Origin: Lanius collurio
Lineage: Eukaryota > Chordata > Aves > Passeriformes > Laniidae
Assembly (NCBI GenBank): GCA_020086605.1
Contig: JACBWW010000046.1
Location: 4,353,837-4,417,836 of the forward strand
DNA: 64,000 nucleotides
Direction: 5' to 3'
Shown here: positions 11,700-22,951 of the stretch, piece after piece
How the letters are laid out: every line of letters begins with the position of its first letter
How positions within the stretch are numbered: the first letter of the stretch is position 1
Translations under genes and position numbers: made by a program
The notes under the pieces: model-generated
Databases searched by the model: none
Told to the model about the DNA's origin: nothing
What the model saw: only the letters and a program-made list of their open reading frames with translations

Positions 11700-12010
11700 C
11701 AGCAGAGCCAAGCAGCTCCTAAATTAGCTGAGCCATTAATCAGGCCCGTTCGGGTTAGCGCAGGGTGTCTGCGCCCTCCCCCTCCCGCCCATAAATTAAG
11801 GAGGTTTTTAGATCTTCAAGGCTCCCCTAGAATCGCGTCCCCCGTGCCCTGCACCCCCTTGCCGGCGCTGGTGACAAGTACACGCAGCTTAATTGGTTGG
11901 CATGGGAGAGGGCTGACATTATCTGGCTGTGCTTGGCACGGGGGCCTCCCGTGCCTCCCGGGGATCTTATCAATCCCATCTCGGCCAGCAGCGGCTCCCG
12001 AGCGCGGCTG
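11700..12010. promoter_or_regulatory. candidate regulatory block, CpG-rich with TAAT sites
   Basis: Combines AT-rich homeodomain-like words (TAAATTAGCTGAGCCATTAATC at 11719-11740, ATAAATTAAGG near 11792, CTTAATTGG near 11888) with unusually frequent CpG (CCCGTTCGGG, TCGCGTCCCC, GAGCGCGGC) and two GATA-type words (TTATCTGG near 11920 and TCTTATCAATC near 11965). Most flanking DNA is CpG-poor, so retained CpG hints at a germline-unmethylated or constrained element. Inference only. Confidence 0.28.
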
Positions 12011-12430
12011 CCAGGGAGATGGGGCTGATTCCTCCCTGCTGCTGCTGGAAATTTGGGTTGGACTTGGCTGCGGAAGAGCAGTTTCCCAGCCCGGCAGTTT
12101 CCCTTCCCTCCTGGGGATGGGATACCGCTCCTGGGACATCGTAGTTGAGCAAGGAGCACTGGGATCCCTGCAGATGCTGCTCCTGAGGGAAGAGGTGGGT
12201 GTGGATACCCCAAGAGTCTTCGGAGGTTGAGACCTCTCTCTCCTGCAGTTCTGTGCCCGTGGCAGAGGGAGGAGAGGGCCAGGGATGGCACAGCTGGATT
12301 GTCACCCCCCCAGAGGGAAAAGCCCCTCTCCTCCCCTCCAGAAGCTGCCTCCTCCAGTGTCTCTCACAGGGCAGCTCCCGAGGGAGCGGCTTTCTCCTGC
12401 TTTCCTTGAGCTTTCCTGGGGGTGCAGCCT

Positions 12431-12494
12431 GATTTTGGTTTAATCCATCCTGTACATTCCCTAATTTCGGTTTAATCCATCCCGTATACTCACA
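12431..12494. repeat. 32-bp tandem duplication carrying TAATCC
   Basis: Two copies, about 32 bases apart, share GGTTTAATCCATCC (12437-12450 and 12469-12482) with similar flanks. The shared core contains TAATCC, the preferred K50 homeodomain site. The array is too short to class as a satellite. Confidence 0.7.
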
Positions 12495-13589
12495 TATCAG
12501 AAAATGAGCTGAAAATTCCCATTTTGGGAGCTGTGGATGTGTGTAAAGCTGTATGTGTTGGGTCTCTGACAAGTTCCAGTAGCCGATTTAACTTCTTCTA
12601 AGGGACAAATTTCGTAGTTCCTGGTCCTGATTGTTTTCACATCATTCCCTTTACCTGATTAATTCTTAACTCATCTTCATCATTAACTGTGAAAGACAGC
12701 AGCTGTCCGCCTCTCCAACAATCCCTGCCCCATCAGGGAGCAGAGCTGGTGCCGGGATGAACAGGAGGTTTCTGGGAGAGCTAACAATAAAAACATCATT
12801 TGATGCCTTTTTTATGACCCGCTTATGACTCTCTGCCTTCCCTCTACTTATTTAATTGGGGCCGAAATGGCCCCAAATCCCTCCCTGGTGCCATCAGTGG
12901 CTCTGTCTCAGTGTTGGTGTCTGCATTTAATGGGGTTTGGAGAGTTTGGGATTGCAAACCAAAAGAAAACCCAGCGAGGGCTCAGGTGGATTTGCTGTTT
13001 GGTGCTTTTTCCAATTCTAATTTCTATCGATCACCTCTGTAAGTGGTGGGGGTTCTCTAATCCAAGTGCGCAAAGTCTTCCTTTCTACGTTTTTTAATTG
13101 AACTCGTAATTTATTCAAGTTTTTGGGGCTGAAAATGGAAAAAGTCGTCGGAAGAGAGAAAGAACAGGGTCACGTCGTCCTCCAGGTCCTCCTGCCCATT
13201 CCCTGGGATGGTTCCCAGGACAGGCACCTTCCTGCCCCTGGTTCTGCCCTTCGCCCTTTCACATCCAGGGAATTGATGGCAATTCGGAACAAAGCCCTCG
13301 GGAGGCTGAAGAGGCGGCGATAATAGGGCTTTTCACACCTTTTTATAAAAAGAAAGTTTGCGTGAAGGGAGGAAAAAAGGAACTCTTGATGGCTCGTAAA
13401 AGCGGTCATCGGGCTTTTGCCTTCCTTGGAGGGGGAAGGGACAGGGATGTTGGGAAAGTCCAGCCAGGAGCGAAGGTTCCCTGCAAGGCTTAACTTCGTC
13501 CTCGCACGAAAGGCAAAGAAGGGCAGGACGTAGCCCCGGCAGCGGAGATTTCCAGGGAATTGCAGGGCACTGGGAACGTGCTAAAACAC
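12495..13589. other. noncoding DNA, partly AT-rich
   Basis: 12580-12860 and 13080-13140 are AT-rich (ACCTGATTAATTC, TTAATTGAACTCGTAATT). Nothing coding was recognised. It could include a conserved noncoding element, but only alignment could show this. Confidence 0.4.
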
Positions 13590-13762
13590 GGCACAGGATC
13601 CCCGAGAAGCTGTGGCTGCCCCTGGATCCCTGGGAATGTTCAAGGCCAGGCTGGACAGGCCTTGGAGCAACCTGGGACAGTGGAAGGTGTCCCTGCCCGT
13701 GGCAGGAGGTGGAACAGGGTGAGCCTTAAGACCCCTTCGGACCCAAACCATTGCCGGGATTC
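13590..13762 (+). repeat. CR1 LINE 3' fragment (type A)
   Basis: Begins inside the element at CCCGAGAAGCTGTGGCTGCC, then CCTTGGAGCAACCTGGGACA, GGCAGGAGGTGGAACAGGGT, and ends at GGACCCAAACCATTGCCGGG. Strongly 5'-truncated. The usual CCATTCC tail is mutated to a CpG-containing CCATTGCCGGG. Confidence 0.87.
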
Positions 13763-15086
13763 AGTGGATTTTCAGCGGGATTACAGCATCCCTCCATCCC
13801 GTGCAGTGATGGTGTCACCTGATGCCATTTCCTTAAGGGAGAACTTCAGTCACAAACCTCCCTCCACCTCCGGCTGGAGATCTGGAGCACCCCCGAGCCC
13901 CCTCCCAGACCCTCAGCCTCCTTTCCGGGGCACAGAGCCCTTTCCCCATGGCCAAATCTTGCACCAAAGACGCACAAAATCCTTAAGTCCCCTCTCCTGC
14001 GGCTCTCCCTCTGGGGGATGGGATCGCAGGCTGACTTCACTGCCGGGAAGTTCAGCCGTGTTCCGCTGAAGTTGCGTTTCGTTCACATGAACCCTGAGCT
14101 GTGAGCAGCCTCCCTGCTCCGCAGTGTTTATGGATTCCAGCTATTTGCAGGATGTTGTCATCCTTCCCTTTAGCTGCTGCTTGCTTGGAACAGGCAGATG
14201 CTGCTCTTAAAACCTTTCTGCCTGAATTTCTCCAGCCTCTGGATTCCTCCAACCTCTGGATTTTTACAGCCTCCCCTTCAACACTTCTTGGCGTCTCCGC
14301 GTTTTTTTAGGGATGAAATCCTCAAGGAACATCCCACAACCCCCCGTTTAATCCTCCCTCTCCAGCCCAGTATAAACACCCAGAACATGTGTACAGAAAA
14401 CAACCCCAAATCCTCTCTGGAAGCTTTTTCACTCCAGCCACAATGATCTTCCCTGGGCAGTGACTGAGAAGGAACACCTGGCACCAGTGACAGCTCTGGG
14501 CATCCCTGGGAGCTGTTGGATGAGCCCAAGGGCTGATGGCAGTGCCAAGGAAGGATGTGTGACAGCAGGGGAGACTCACCTCACTGCCTCAGCCCTGCTT
14601 TGGGGCTGGAGGTCGGTGGGAGCAATGGGTGCTGAGTTCTTTGGTTTGGAAGTTGGATGGTGCTGTAGGAACGTCTCCCAAAGGAAAAGGCTCTCCCAGC
14701 ATCTCCCCAGACGGAGGCTGTGACCCCAGGGTGAAGGCACCACTGCTCCCCTGCAGCTGCAGGAAGCTCTGACTGGAAGCTGGAGAAAGCCATATTTAAA
14801 AATTAAAGCTTTGGAATTGCAGGTTTGGCTTTGCATCGCCAGCTGTGTGCAGGGACACATTTGGGAATCAGGTGGATGCTGCCCTCGGTTTGGGCAGCAC
14901 TGGGTGATTGGGGGGGTTGGTTTTAATTTCATCTTATTTTTCTAATTTCAGGAGAAAAGCATCCAGGCACGTGGTCCTTCCCCGTGGTGGGTGCAGGTCT
15001 GGAGGGTGGCACCAAGACAGGTGAGTGGCAGTGATCACCTTCCCAGTGCTCTCCCACTGTGTGCCAGCACTGATTTCTTGGCTGCC
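13763..15086. other. noncoding DNA, no feature recognised
   Basis: GC-moderate sequence, with pyrimidine-rich DNA from 14220 to 14360. No repeat or exon was recognised. Confidence 0.45.
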
Positions 15087-15210
15087 TCATCCCTGGAATT
15101 GTCCCAGGCCAGGCTGGACGGGCCTTGGAGGAACCTGAGCTAGTGGGGAGAAGATGGGCCTTAAGGTCCCTCTCAACCCAAACCAGTCTGGGATTAAATC
15201 CATGATTCTT
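15087..15210 (+). repeat. CR1 LINE 3' fragment (type A), internally deleted
   Basis: Starts CATCCCTGGAATTGTCCC and ends GTCCCTCTCAACCCAAACC followed by a degenerate ATTAAATCCATGATTC tail. Compared with sister copies it lacks about 33 bases between GAGCTAGTGG and GGAGAAGATGGGCC, the segment that normally reads AAGGTGTCCCTGCCC through GGGGGTGGAA. The deletion edges share a GTGG word, suggesting deletion between short direct repeats. Confidence 0.85.
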
Positions 15211-17373
15211 GTGTGGAGGAATTGCTATCAAAAGTGGGAGAAATATCTCTTGCTGCTTGAAAATCCCAAATTTTGGGTTCCTGGGAGCATAACTTCTTTG
15301 CCACTAAGCCTGGAGTCTTTGCTGACAGAGAGAGGCTGAGCCCACAGGAATACAACATTCCAGAGGTCATGGAGCACTAATCCTCCCCTCTCATTGCAGG
15401 CTGGTCCGGTCCTGCTCCTTGGAGCTCAGCAAGGCAGGGAGAGCTCCTGGAGCTCCTGGCCCCATCCCCTACTCCAAGAGAAGTCCTGGGAAATGTTCTT
15501 TCCAGAGTGGGAATGGCACACTGATTTCCCTGGAAAGAATGGGAATTTGAGATGACCCCTTCCTGCCCTGCTGCACACACAGAGCGCTCAGGTGAGTTTT
15601 ATTGGAAAAATGAAATATATTTATTTATTCCTAATGCAGTTTTTAACCTCTGCCCTAAATTGTAGTGGGATATGAAATCAGATATGATCTCCTGCTATTC
15701 ATGATTCCTTGTTTTCCCTCAGATCCTCCTGTTAAACCACTCTGCTGTTGCAATGTTGAGACATTATTGCAGACGAGTGACCAGGCCTGAGCATTCCAAA
15801 TGTCTGGCTAATGAGGAATGAAACTAGCTCCCAACAGGAGAATTGAAGGCACTGGAGTGAGTTAAATCTGAGGGAAAGCAAAAACCCTGGAGTGTGTGGC
15901 TGTAGTCTGTGACCGATGTGTGACTGCACTGACTTTTATCCATCTGACATAGAAGTTAATCATTGTTTTATTTTATAAATCTTTATAATATTCCAAGTTC
16001 TCTTTGGGAATAGTAATGGTCTTCCCTGTCCCAGCAGGTGAGTGTGGGAATTCGCCCCCCCCCCCATGGAAGCCAGACTCTGCTGATGCTTGAATTCATT
16101 GATTTTGTGAGCAAAGCTGTCCAAGGCACCTATTTTGTGAAGGATTCACACTCATCCAGGGAAAATAAAAAGAAGGAAAGCCAGATCAGAGGGGAAAATC
16201 TCTCCCTTTCCCTCCATTTGTGCAATTAGGGAGGGTTTTCTTTGAGCCTGGGCTTAATTGCACTTCCATTGGCAACTCCAGCAGTCCCTGTGTGTGTTTG
16301 GAATGAGCTCCCCACTGCAGGCTGGTTTTGCCCAGCACCTCAGTGTGATTGGCAATTAAATCCTTTTCAGGGAGAATTATCCCTGTTTTCCAGTGTGTCC
16401 CTCCCTCCTTCGCCTTGCTCTGCCTTTTGCATTCCCTAATATCCCCTCAGCTCCTTATCTCTTGCAAAAGCCCCTCGCTGAACCGTTTGTCTCCTCCCTC
16501 GATGAGATCCGTGCCTCTGGGAGAGCAGCCGGCTTTTCACACTGAACAGGATGGTCCCGGAGCTGCAGCAGTTCTGCCCGGCTTTTAGGGAATAAAGGAG
16601 GAGTCGAGGAAAGAAAAAAAATAGGGATGAAGAGAGCAAAGCAGGGTGAAGTGAGCCCAGTGGTAAATCCATCCCTGGAGCTGCGGTGCAAGCAGGAAAT
16701 GATCTCTTAACACCATGCACCTGCATCCCGGGAAGAGCATCCAAAAGGGGCCCAAACCGGCGGCAGGGTCCGCAGGAATGGCGCTCCCGACTCCAACTGC
16801 TGGGAGTTTTAAGACTCCTTGGCCTTCCGACTTCAACCCTCCCTCGGCTTCTGGTTCCTGCCTCCCTGTGCCTCTGCCAGATGTGCTCTCCCTTTCTTTA
16901 TCCTATGGTAAATGAAGCAACTGTTGGGAAGTATTATGGAAGCTGGGACTGGTGGGGCACTGGGAACCTGGGACGGTGTGATGCTGGTGGCACCTCAGTG
17001 TCCTGCACCAAAGCCCCTGGGGTTCAATGTTCGCAGCACGGCTGGCACTTGGAGAGAGCGATGCTGAGGGGCTTCTGGCATCCAAATCCAGTCCGGATCC
17101 ATCAAACCCAGGATCTCACAGCTCTCCCACTATTCCATGCCAAAGCTCCTCCTCAGGAAGAAATAAATGTGGAGACAGATGAAAAAGTGCTTATCCCAAG
17201 GCCGGGATGCGGCACTGGGCGCCGGCGCGGAGCCTCCCCGGCTTAACCACACACGGCAGTGGGGTGTGAATGGCTGCAGAGGAACCTCCACAGTCCCGAA
17301 ACCAGAGGGAATGTCCTGCCCAGCCAGGAATGTGGGCAGGCTGCCGGCAGGTGGGAGGGCGTCGCGTCCCTGC
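15211..17373. other. noncoding DNA, no gene recognised
   Basis: AT-rich in 15600-15700 and 15940-16020, with a C11 run at 16055-16065. CpG-richer sequence occurs at 17195-17240. No repeat family or exon was recognised. Confidence 0.45.
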
Positions 17374-17413
17374 GCTCATTAATCCTGGAGCTCATTAGCC
17401 CCTGCGCTCATTA
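17374..17413. promoter_or_regulatory. three GCTCATTA boxes at exact 16-bp spacing
   Basis: GCTCATTA begins at 17374, 17390 and 17406, so three identical octamers are separated by exactly 16 bases, while the 8-base spacers differ (ATCCTGGA, GCCCCTGC, ACACGGCC). Identical boxes with diverged spacers argue for constraint or site multiplication rather than a recent simple repeat. TCATTA is a homeodomain-type core (Hox/LIM/Nkx-like). Function is inferred. Confidence 0.4.
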
Positions 17414-18648
17414 ACACGGCCTGGGCTGACGCGTCTCAGGTGCCACCCGGAGCACAGGTTGGACCAGGTCTGCTGGCTCGGGACACGAACGAAAGCTTCC
17501 ATCAGGATCCTGCGCTGAGGGTTCTCCCTGACCTTGGAGGGTTTGATGTGACTTGAAAGGCTGGGAGGCGAAATCACCCAGCAAGGGGAGTCCCAGCGAG
17601 GCCGGCTCACCCGTTAAGGGAGAAATGCACTCCCTGTAAATCCCAGGGAAGGTTTCCAAGGGAATTTCCCTGCTCTTTCCAGCTCAGGCAGTGTCCCCAC
17701 GAGCAGCTGCTGCCTGCTGAGCACACCTTGCCCTCTCCTCCAGGGACACAGCCGCTCAAAACCAGGGTCCTGCCCCGGCTCAGCACTGCGAGTCCACGGT
17801 GGGGTCAGTGCTCCCAAATTCCCTGCTCTCCCCTCCCCACCCTCCAGATGAGGAGGAAGAAAGGGGTCAGGGCGCCTTTGGCAGCTGACACCTAAAGCTT
17901 GGAAAGGCCTGAAAGCAATTCCCTGCAGCTGCTGCCGCAGCAGCTCCAGCCCAAGCCGGGGCAGGACTGTTCGGATTCCAGCGGGATGGGAGAGGTGTTT
18001 TCTCCAGGCTCGCTCCCCCTGCCCCGCGGGGGGTTCTAACGAGGCGATTGTGGGATTTAAATCCATGATGGTGGGATTAGGCGTTCCTCAGCCGAGACTG
18101 TTCCACATTCTTTCCCCCTGATTTGCCACTCTCGTTCCCGCACCAGGAACCAGCTCAGCTCAGCTCCCTTCCAGCTCCGGCACTGGAACTTTCCAGCTTC
18201 AGCCCCGCGTCCTTCCCAGTGTTTGTGCCTTGATTTAATGCTTTGATTTGAAAGTTATTTTTTACAATAAGAGAGAGATGGGCCCTGCCAAGAAAAGCAG
18301 TTTCATAAAACGCTGAACATGACTTGCATTCTGTAATTGCAAACCTGAGAGACTCGGAGTAATTGACATTTTGGATGGATTGCAGGGGATCGTATTTAAT
18401 CCTGAAAAGCAGGTTCCAGGCACAGGAGGAATTGCCAAGCCAAACTCAGCCTCCTCGCCGGGCTCCGACCATAACTCATTCCCATATCCAGCCAGCCCGG
18501 TCCTGAACCTAAATGTTTACATTTTTGATTTGCTAAGATAACATTCCTGGGTCACCGAAACGCTTTGTCAGGGAAGGGCTGCAGGAGACAGCGGGAATTA
18601 GTGATGTGCAGCTCCGGTGGGATGTGTGAGGGATGCTGGTGCTTCCCA
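17414..18648. other. noncoding DNA with a candidate conserved block
   Basis: GC-moderate up to 18200. The stretch 18225-18420 is AT-rich, non-repetitive and lacks tandem structure (TTGATTTAATGCTTTGATTT, GAGTAATTGACATTTTGG, CGTATTTAATCC), as conserved noncoding elements often are. No gene was recognised. Confidence 0.4.
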
Positions 18649-18832
18649 GGATCACAGACCCAGATTCATCCAGGATGGAAAAGATCTCCAGGATCATCAA
18701 GTCCAACCTGTGGCTGATCCCCACTGGAGCAGTGAGTGCCACATCCAGGCATTCTTGGGACACCTCCAGGGATGGGCACTCCAAACCTCCTTGGGCTCTT
18801 CCAATGCCTGATCACCCTTTCCTTGAAGAAGA
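18649..18832 (-). repeat. CR1 LINE 3' fragment (type B)
   Basis: The 3' end is at the left, with GGATCACAGACCCAGATTC, then CAGGATCATCAAGTCCAACC, GAGTGCCACATCCAGGCATT, and CTCCAGGGATGGGCACTCC near 18765. The 5' edge fades after CCTTTCCTTGAAGAAGAG. Same type as 1563 and 7802, with a slightly shortened GGGCTCTTCCAATGCC junction. Confidence 0.87.
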
Positions 18833-19791
18833 GAATCCATGGAGAATTTTCTCCATATCCTAGTATCTAGGGGTTTTCAGTGAGGTTTTGCCAATTCCTT
18901 GCAGGTTCTAATCCTGTTAGGGGAAGGCAGGACTAAATGTGTGTCCCATTCCATGGAGGTGATTCCTGAATGTTGGAGAGGTGTGCGACGGACGCGGAGC
19001 TTCTGGGAGCTCCCTCCATGAGTGTGTGAAATTCCATAAATGTGGGAGCGGGCACAAATGAAATTCCATGGAAAAGTGACTCAGTGCTTGTGTATTTCTG
19101 TCAGTTCTGACTCCGTGCGTGGGTAATTTTATAAACATGTGGGATGTGGCCGAGGCTCGGGAAGCGCGTCGGAAGCGGGAGCCAAACTTCCAAGTTCGGC
19201 TTCCAAGCAAAGCCAGGGCTTCTCCTTTTCCTTTGTCTCCAAGCACAGCTCCTGTAACGGATCTGCCCCCCATTAGCGTGGTTTACAGCCTGGCTATAAA
19301 CATTTGCTTCTGTTTGAAAAGCAACAAATATCAGCGGAAATCTGTTCCCAGCTTTCTGCATCCCGGTAAAGGATCCCAGGGAAGTGTTTCAAGGCCAGCC
19401 CTCTCCTTGCAAGCGGAGTGTTTACATTGCTGTAGGTTTTGGTGGAGCAAACACTCATTTCCAATGGTGCAAATGGAAAGAAAGCAGAAAACCCAGGAAT
19501 GTCAGAGGGAATTACACACCCCTGACTGTAGAAATGAAGATACAGCTCCCAAAGCCATGGGCTGACTTCCTTTTGGATTGGGATGGATTTGAGCTCGGTG
19601 ACTTACACTGGATGGGGCCAGAGGATTGAACTGGTCACCTTAGAGATGTCCTGGAAGGGCTGAAGGGGCCTGGAGTGGTTTCTTGGGAGCGAGGCCACCA
19701 GCACCAGGCCAGGCTGGTTGTTCTACCTCTTGTAGCCACTCCCAGGATTCAGGCAGGGTTAGGATGGGGTTGGATTTGGTGCTGTGTGTNG
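18833..19791. other. noncoding DNA, no feature recognised
   Basis: Mixed sequence with no recognised repeat or exon. A single ambiguous base, N, lies at 19790, directly before the microsatellite. Confidence 0.5.
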
Positions 19792-19864
19792 TCCGTCCAT
19801 CCATCCATCCATCCATCCATCCATCCATCCATCCATCCATCCATCCATCCATCCATCCATCCAC
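19792..19864. repeat. (CCAT)n microsatellite
   Basis: About 17 near-perfect tandem copies of a CCAT/TCCA tetramer, ending at CCACCATGG. Any open frame through it (SIHP repeats on one strand, WMDG repeats on the other) is a repeat artefact. The N at 19790 suggests a consensus problem at the array edge. Confidence 0.97.
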
Positions 19865-20164
19865 CATGGATCCCATCCCACAGTCCCATGAAGAGCAGAG
19901 CAGCAGGATGAGCTCTGTCCCTGCAGGAGGTGACAACTTCCTGGGCCAGGTCTGTGACTCCTCAGCCCCTCTTCAGGCTCAGGACCTCTGCCTCAATCTC
20001 ACCGAGTGCTGCTCACCCATTCCCTTCCAGAGCACCCTGCTGAAGGACAGCAGAGCCTGGGGAAGGACGAGGACCTCCCTGCTCCGTGAGGATGCTCCGG
20101 ATCCCTTCCCTCCCCCGGCACAGCCAGCAGGTGTAAATAGGGCTGAGCCAGCCTGACAAAATGC

Positions 20165-20430
20165 AAGGGACCTAAATTACATTACCTGGCTCAGGAGCTG
20201 GGGCTGTGACCTTGGGGATTAATTAGATAAACAACCCCCTTGCACGGAGCCTTCTCTAAATGTCCCAGCAAGGCCCCATTAAGGATTCTGCTGTCACTAA
20301 CCTCAGCCCTCAGTGATTTAATTAGACAATTAGAGGGTGCTTGGGAATGCTCTGTAGTACCCAGAGATATTAACGCCATTTGTATTTATATTTAATGACA
20401 TTGCAGAAGGGACTTTAATTATTCTTTCTT
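20165..20430. promoter_or_regulatory. candidate AT-rich conserved element, many TAATTA sites
   Basis: Dense homeodomain-type cores in unique sequence: TAAATTACATTACC (20173-20186), GATTAATTAGATAAAC (20217-20232), CCATTAAGG (20277), GTGATTTAATTAGACAATTAG (20313-20333, two cores), TATTTAATGAC and CTTTAATTATTC. Spacing is irregular, unlike a tandem repeat. Enhancer function is inferred only. Confidence 0.3.
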
Positions 20431-22900
20431 GTCTTTGAACTTCCAAGCAGGAAATTCTCCTCTGACTTCAGCAGCCTCTTGCAGGTGCTGTCACAAACAT
20501 CGTGTCCCAGGGCCAGAGCTCTTTTCCATTGTTCCTTGGCCGCTGAGTTGTTCCTTGGGATGGCACGGGATCCTACAGGAGGGAGCAGGAACCAGCCCTG
20601 GTCTGGCACTGAGCAGGGTGAGGAATGGAGAGTGTCCCCTGGCTGTGCAGACAGGGCTCTTCAGGATGGTAAAATCCATGGAAGGTTTGATAACTGCCCA
20701 TGGAAGAGCCACCAGCACATCCCCTGATCCTTGGAATGCTGTAAAGAGCAGATGTTTCCTGGCATGGCAAGAGAGGGATTTGATAAATGAGGCAAACAAA
20801 GCCCATCCTCGCTCAGGTCCTTGGCAGCCTCTGAGTCACCAGGAATATCCAATAAAATCTGGGGACTGGGGGCAGCCTCCAGCTCCCAGCAGCTGCAGCC
20901 TCAGTTGGGATCTGAGCTGGAATTCCTGCGGGAGCAGAGGCTGGAAAGGCTTTGTCCCGGCCCCAGGCAGCTCCCAGCCTCCTCCTCACCCCCACCAGCC
21001 TGGCCCTTCCTTCCTGCCCTCTCAAAGATGCCATCCTTGCAATCTCTCCCAATAATTGTGTTTTCCCTGGATTACAGCCCCAGTAATACAATTAAGCCTA
21101 AATAATACAGATGAAGTGGGGAATAATTTGATTTGCCAACTAATGTTTGAGTTAAGGGTTTTTTTTCCCCTGTTTTCCTGAATCTACAGTTGACAAATCC
21201 CACAGCCATTCCCCTCTTCCGGTCCTTCCGTGAGACATGGACACAGAGGAATGATTCATCACAGGGGATGGATCCAGCCTGCTGAAAACCACGGATGTTT
21301 GTGTTGGTTTATGCATGGAAGGGGTGGAATGCCCCTGGGAACTCCTCGAGGCAGTGAAAGGGATTGTCTTGGATAATCAAAGACAATGAGGGAAAGTGGG
21401 GTCAATGATCCATTTGACAAAAGCAGAAGGCAGAGGATGCAGGGAGCAATTCCAGAGCTGGGGATGTGACAAGAGGCTGCTGCCAGGAGCCATCTGGCCG
21501 GAGGGGAGAGGGGGAGCACCAGCCTGTGGAATGGGCACCTTGGGAGCAGGCGCCTTCACACCTGGAGCCTCCAGGCACAGCACGGGCTGCGCTCTGCACG
21601 CTGCAATGCCTGGGACAGAACGGGACGTGTCCCGGGACAGCATGGCACATTCCATGGGACAGAGCCACCGCTGGCCTCCAAAGGCATGAAAAAACCTTTG
21701 GAAGGACAAGCGTAAGGGCTGGGGTGTGCCCTGCTTATCCAGGAGCTGACTGACTGGAGATAGACCTGGCGAGTGGTTTCCGAACGATTTTGCAGGGAGT
21801 CACTCAGGGTCACAGCTTTGGAACGTTCTGCTGCTCTTTTCCATTTGCAAAGGGTAAAAGTATGAGAGAGGAGCTGGAACAACCTGTGTAAATAAGGAAT
21901 AAGAAAGGAAAAATAAAACTGCAGGGAGCAGCTTCCTCCCGGGCGCTTTTCTCTGCCTTTTTTAGGCAAATCTGCTGCTGGCTCTCAGCACCTCCCAGCT
22001 GCCCCTAAGCCCCGCTGTCCCAGCAAGCCAGGAACCAGTTCATGCTCAGGCTACACCTGGGGATGAGCTGATTTCCAGGGATATGAGGGATCTCTGCATA
22101 AAAGCAATGTGGCAGGGGCCAGGCTGGGCCAGCTCTGGAGGGGGCTCCGGTGGAATAGCTCCTAAATCCTTTTTATTCCTGGTTTACTAAAAGATGCTAA
22201 GAAAAAACCCAAAAATATGTGGCTTTGGGAGGATGCCCCAAGTTCAGAGCCCAGCCCATTTATTTGGAAGAGTTAATGCTGGTCCAGGCCACATTCCTGC
22301 CTCCATCCCAGGCAGAGCAGCAGTCAGGGTTAGGAGATGGCAGGGGAAATGCCAGGATGCTTCATTCCAAGTGGATGTGCTCTCCAGGCTGCCAGACAGG
22401 GAAGGAAATTGGAAAAATATTCCCTTTCATGTGGGTTTTGGTGCTTGTTGCGAGGAGTCAGGCCAGGATTAGCTGTCCCTCTGGAAAAGGGCCATGGAGC
22501 AGGAGCTCTCCTGATAGGGGCCCAGTTGGAGCCAGGGGAGAGCAGAGAGGTAGTGGGGGGGTTTGGGGGGTTTCCCAGTGCTCCCAGTGTGCAGGCAGGC
22601 AGGGCCCCCTCTGCCAGACCTGATTTTCCATGCCCTGGAATAGCCCAGAGCCAGACCTGGAGCTTTGTGGGCCCTGGAAAAGCTGGAGCAGCCTCTGTGC
22701 TGGGGAGGACACGGGGGCACTGCGGGGGGCTCTGGCTGGGACAGCCCCGTGTCCCTCAGCTGTGATGGTGGTGTCCCCACACCCAGCTCATCCCAGCAGT
22801 GAAAAATCCCAGGATCTGGACCAGCACAGCTCGAGGAGAGTCTGCTCTGAAGGGAGGTGGATGCAGCTCCTCGCTCCCTGTCCGGAGCAGGGAGCAGGAA
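20431..22900. other. noncoding DNA, no gene recognised
   Basis: GC-moderate. A G-rich spot with G-runs of seven and six lies at 22555-22570. Overlapping open frames of up to about 208 codons on both strands lack recognisable domains and are Ser/Pro/Gly/Trp-rich. No repeat was recognised. Confidence 0.45.
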
Positions 22901-22951
22901 TGGATGATCCCTAAGGTCCCTCCCACCCCAGCACAGTCTGTGATTCCATGG
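22901..22951 (+). repeat. CR1 LINE extreme 3' tip
   Basis: Only about 50 bases: TGGATGATCCCTAAGGTCCC, TCCCACCCCAGCACAG and TGTGATTCCATGG, which match the end of the CR1 3' UTR and its terminal ATTCTATG-like octamer. This is an extreme 5' truncation. Confidence is lower because of its length. Confidence 0.65.

Noticed and set aside
20429..21055. 208-codon plus-strand frame
   Set aside because: Ser/Pro/Trp/Cys-rich composition, with overlapping frames on both strands and no motif. Consistent with GC-moderate noncoding DNA.
22541..22575. G-rich stretch as a G-quadruplex
   Set aside because: Only two long G-runs (seven and six) are present. Four separate runs with loops are not available without strained splitting.
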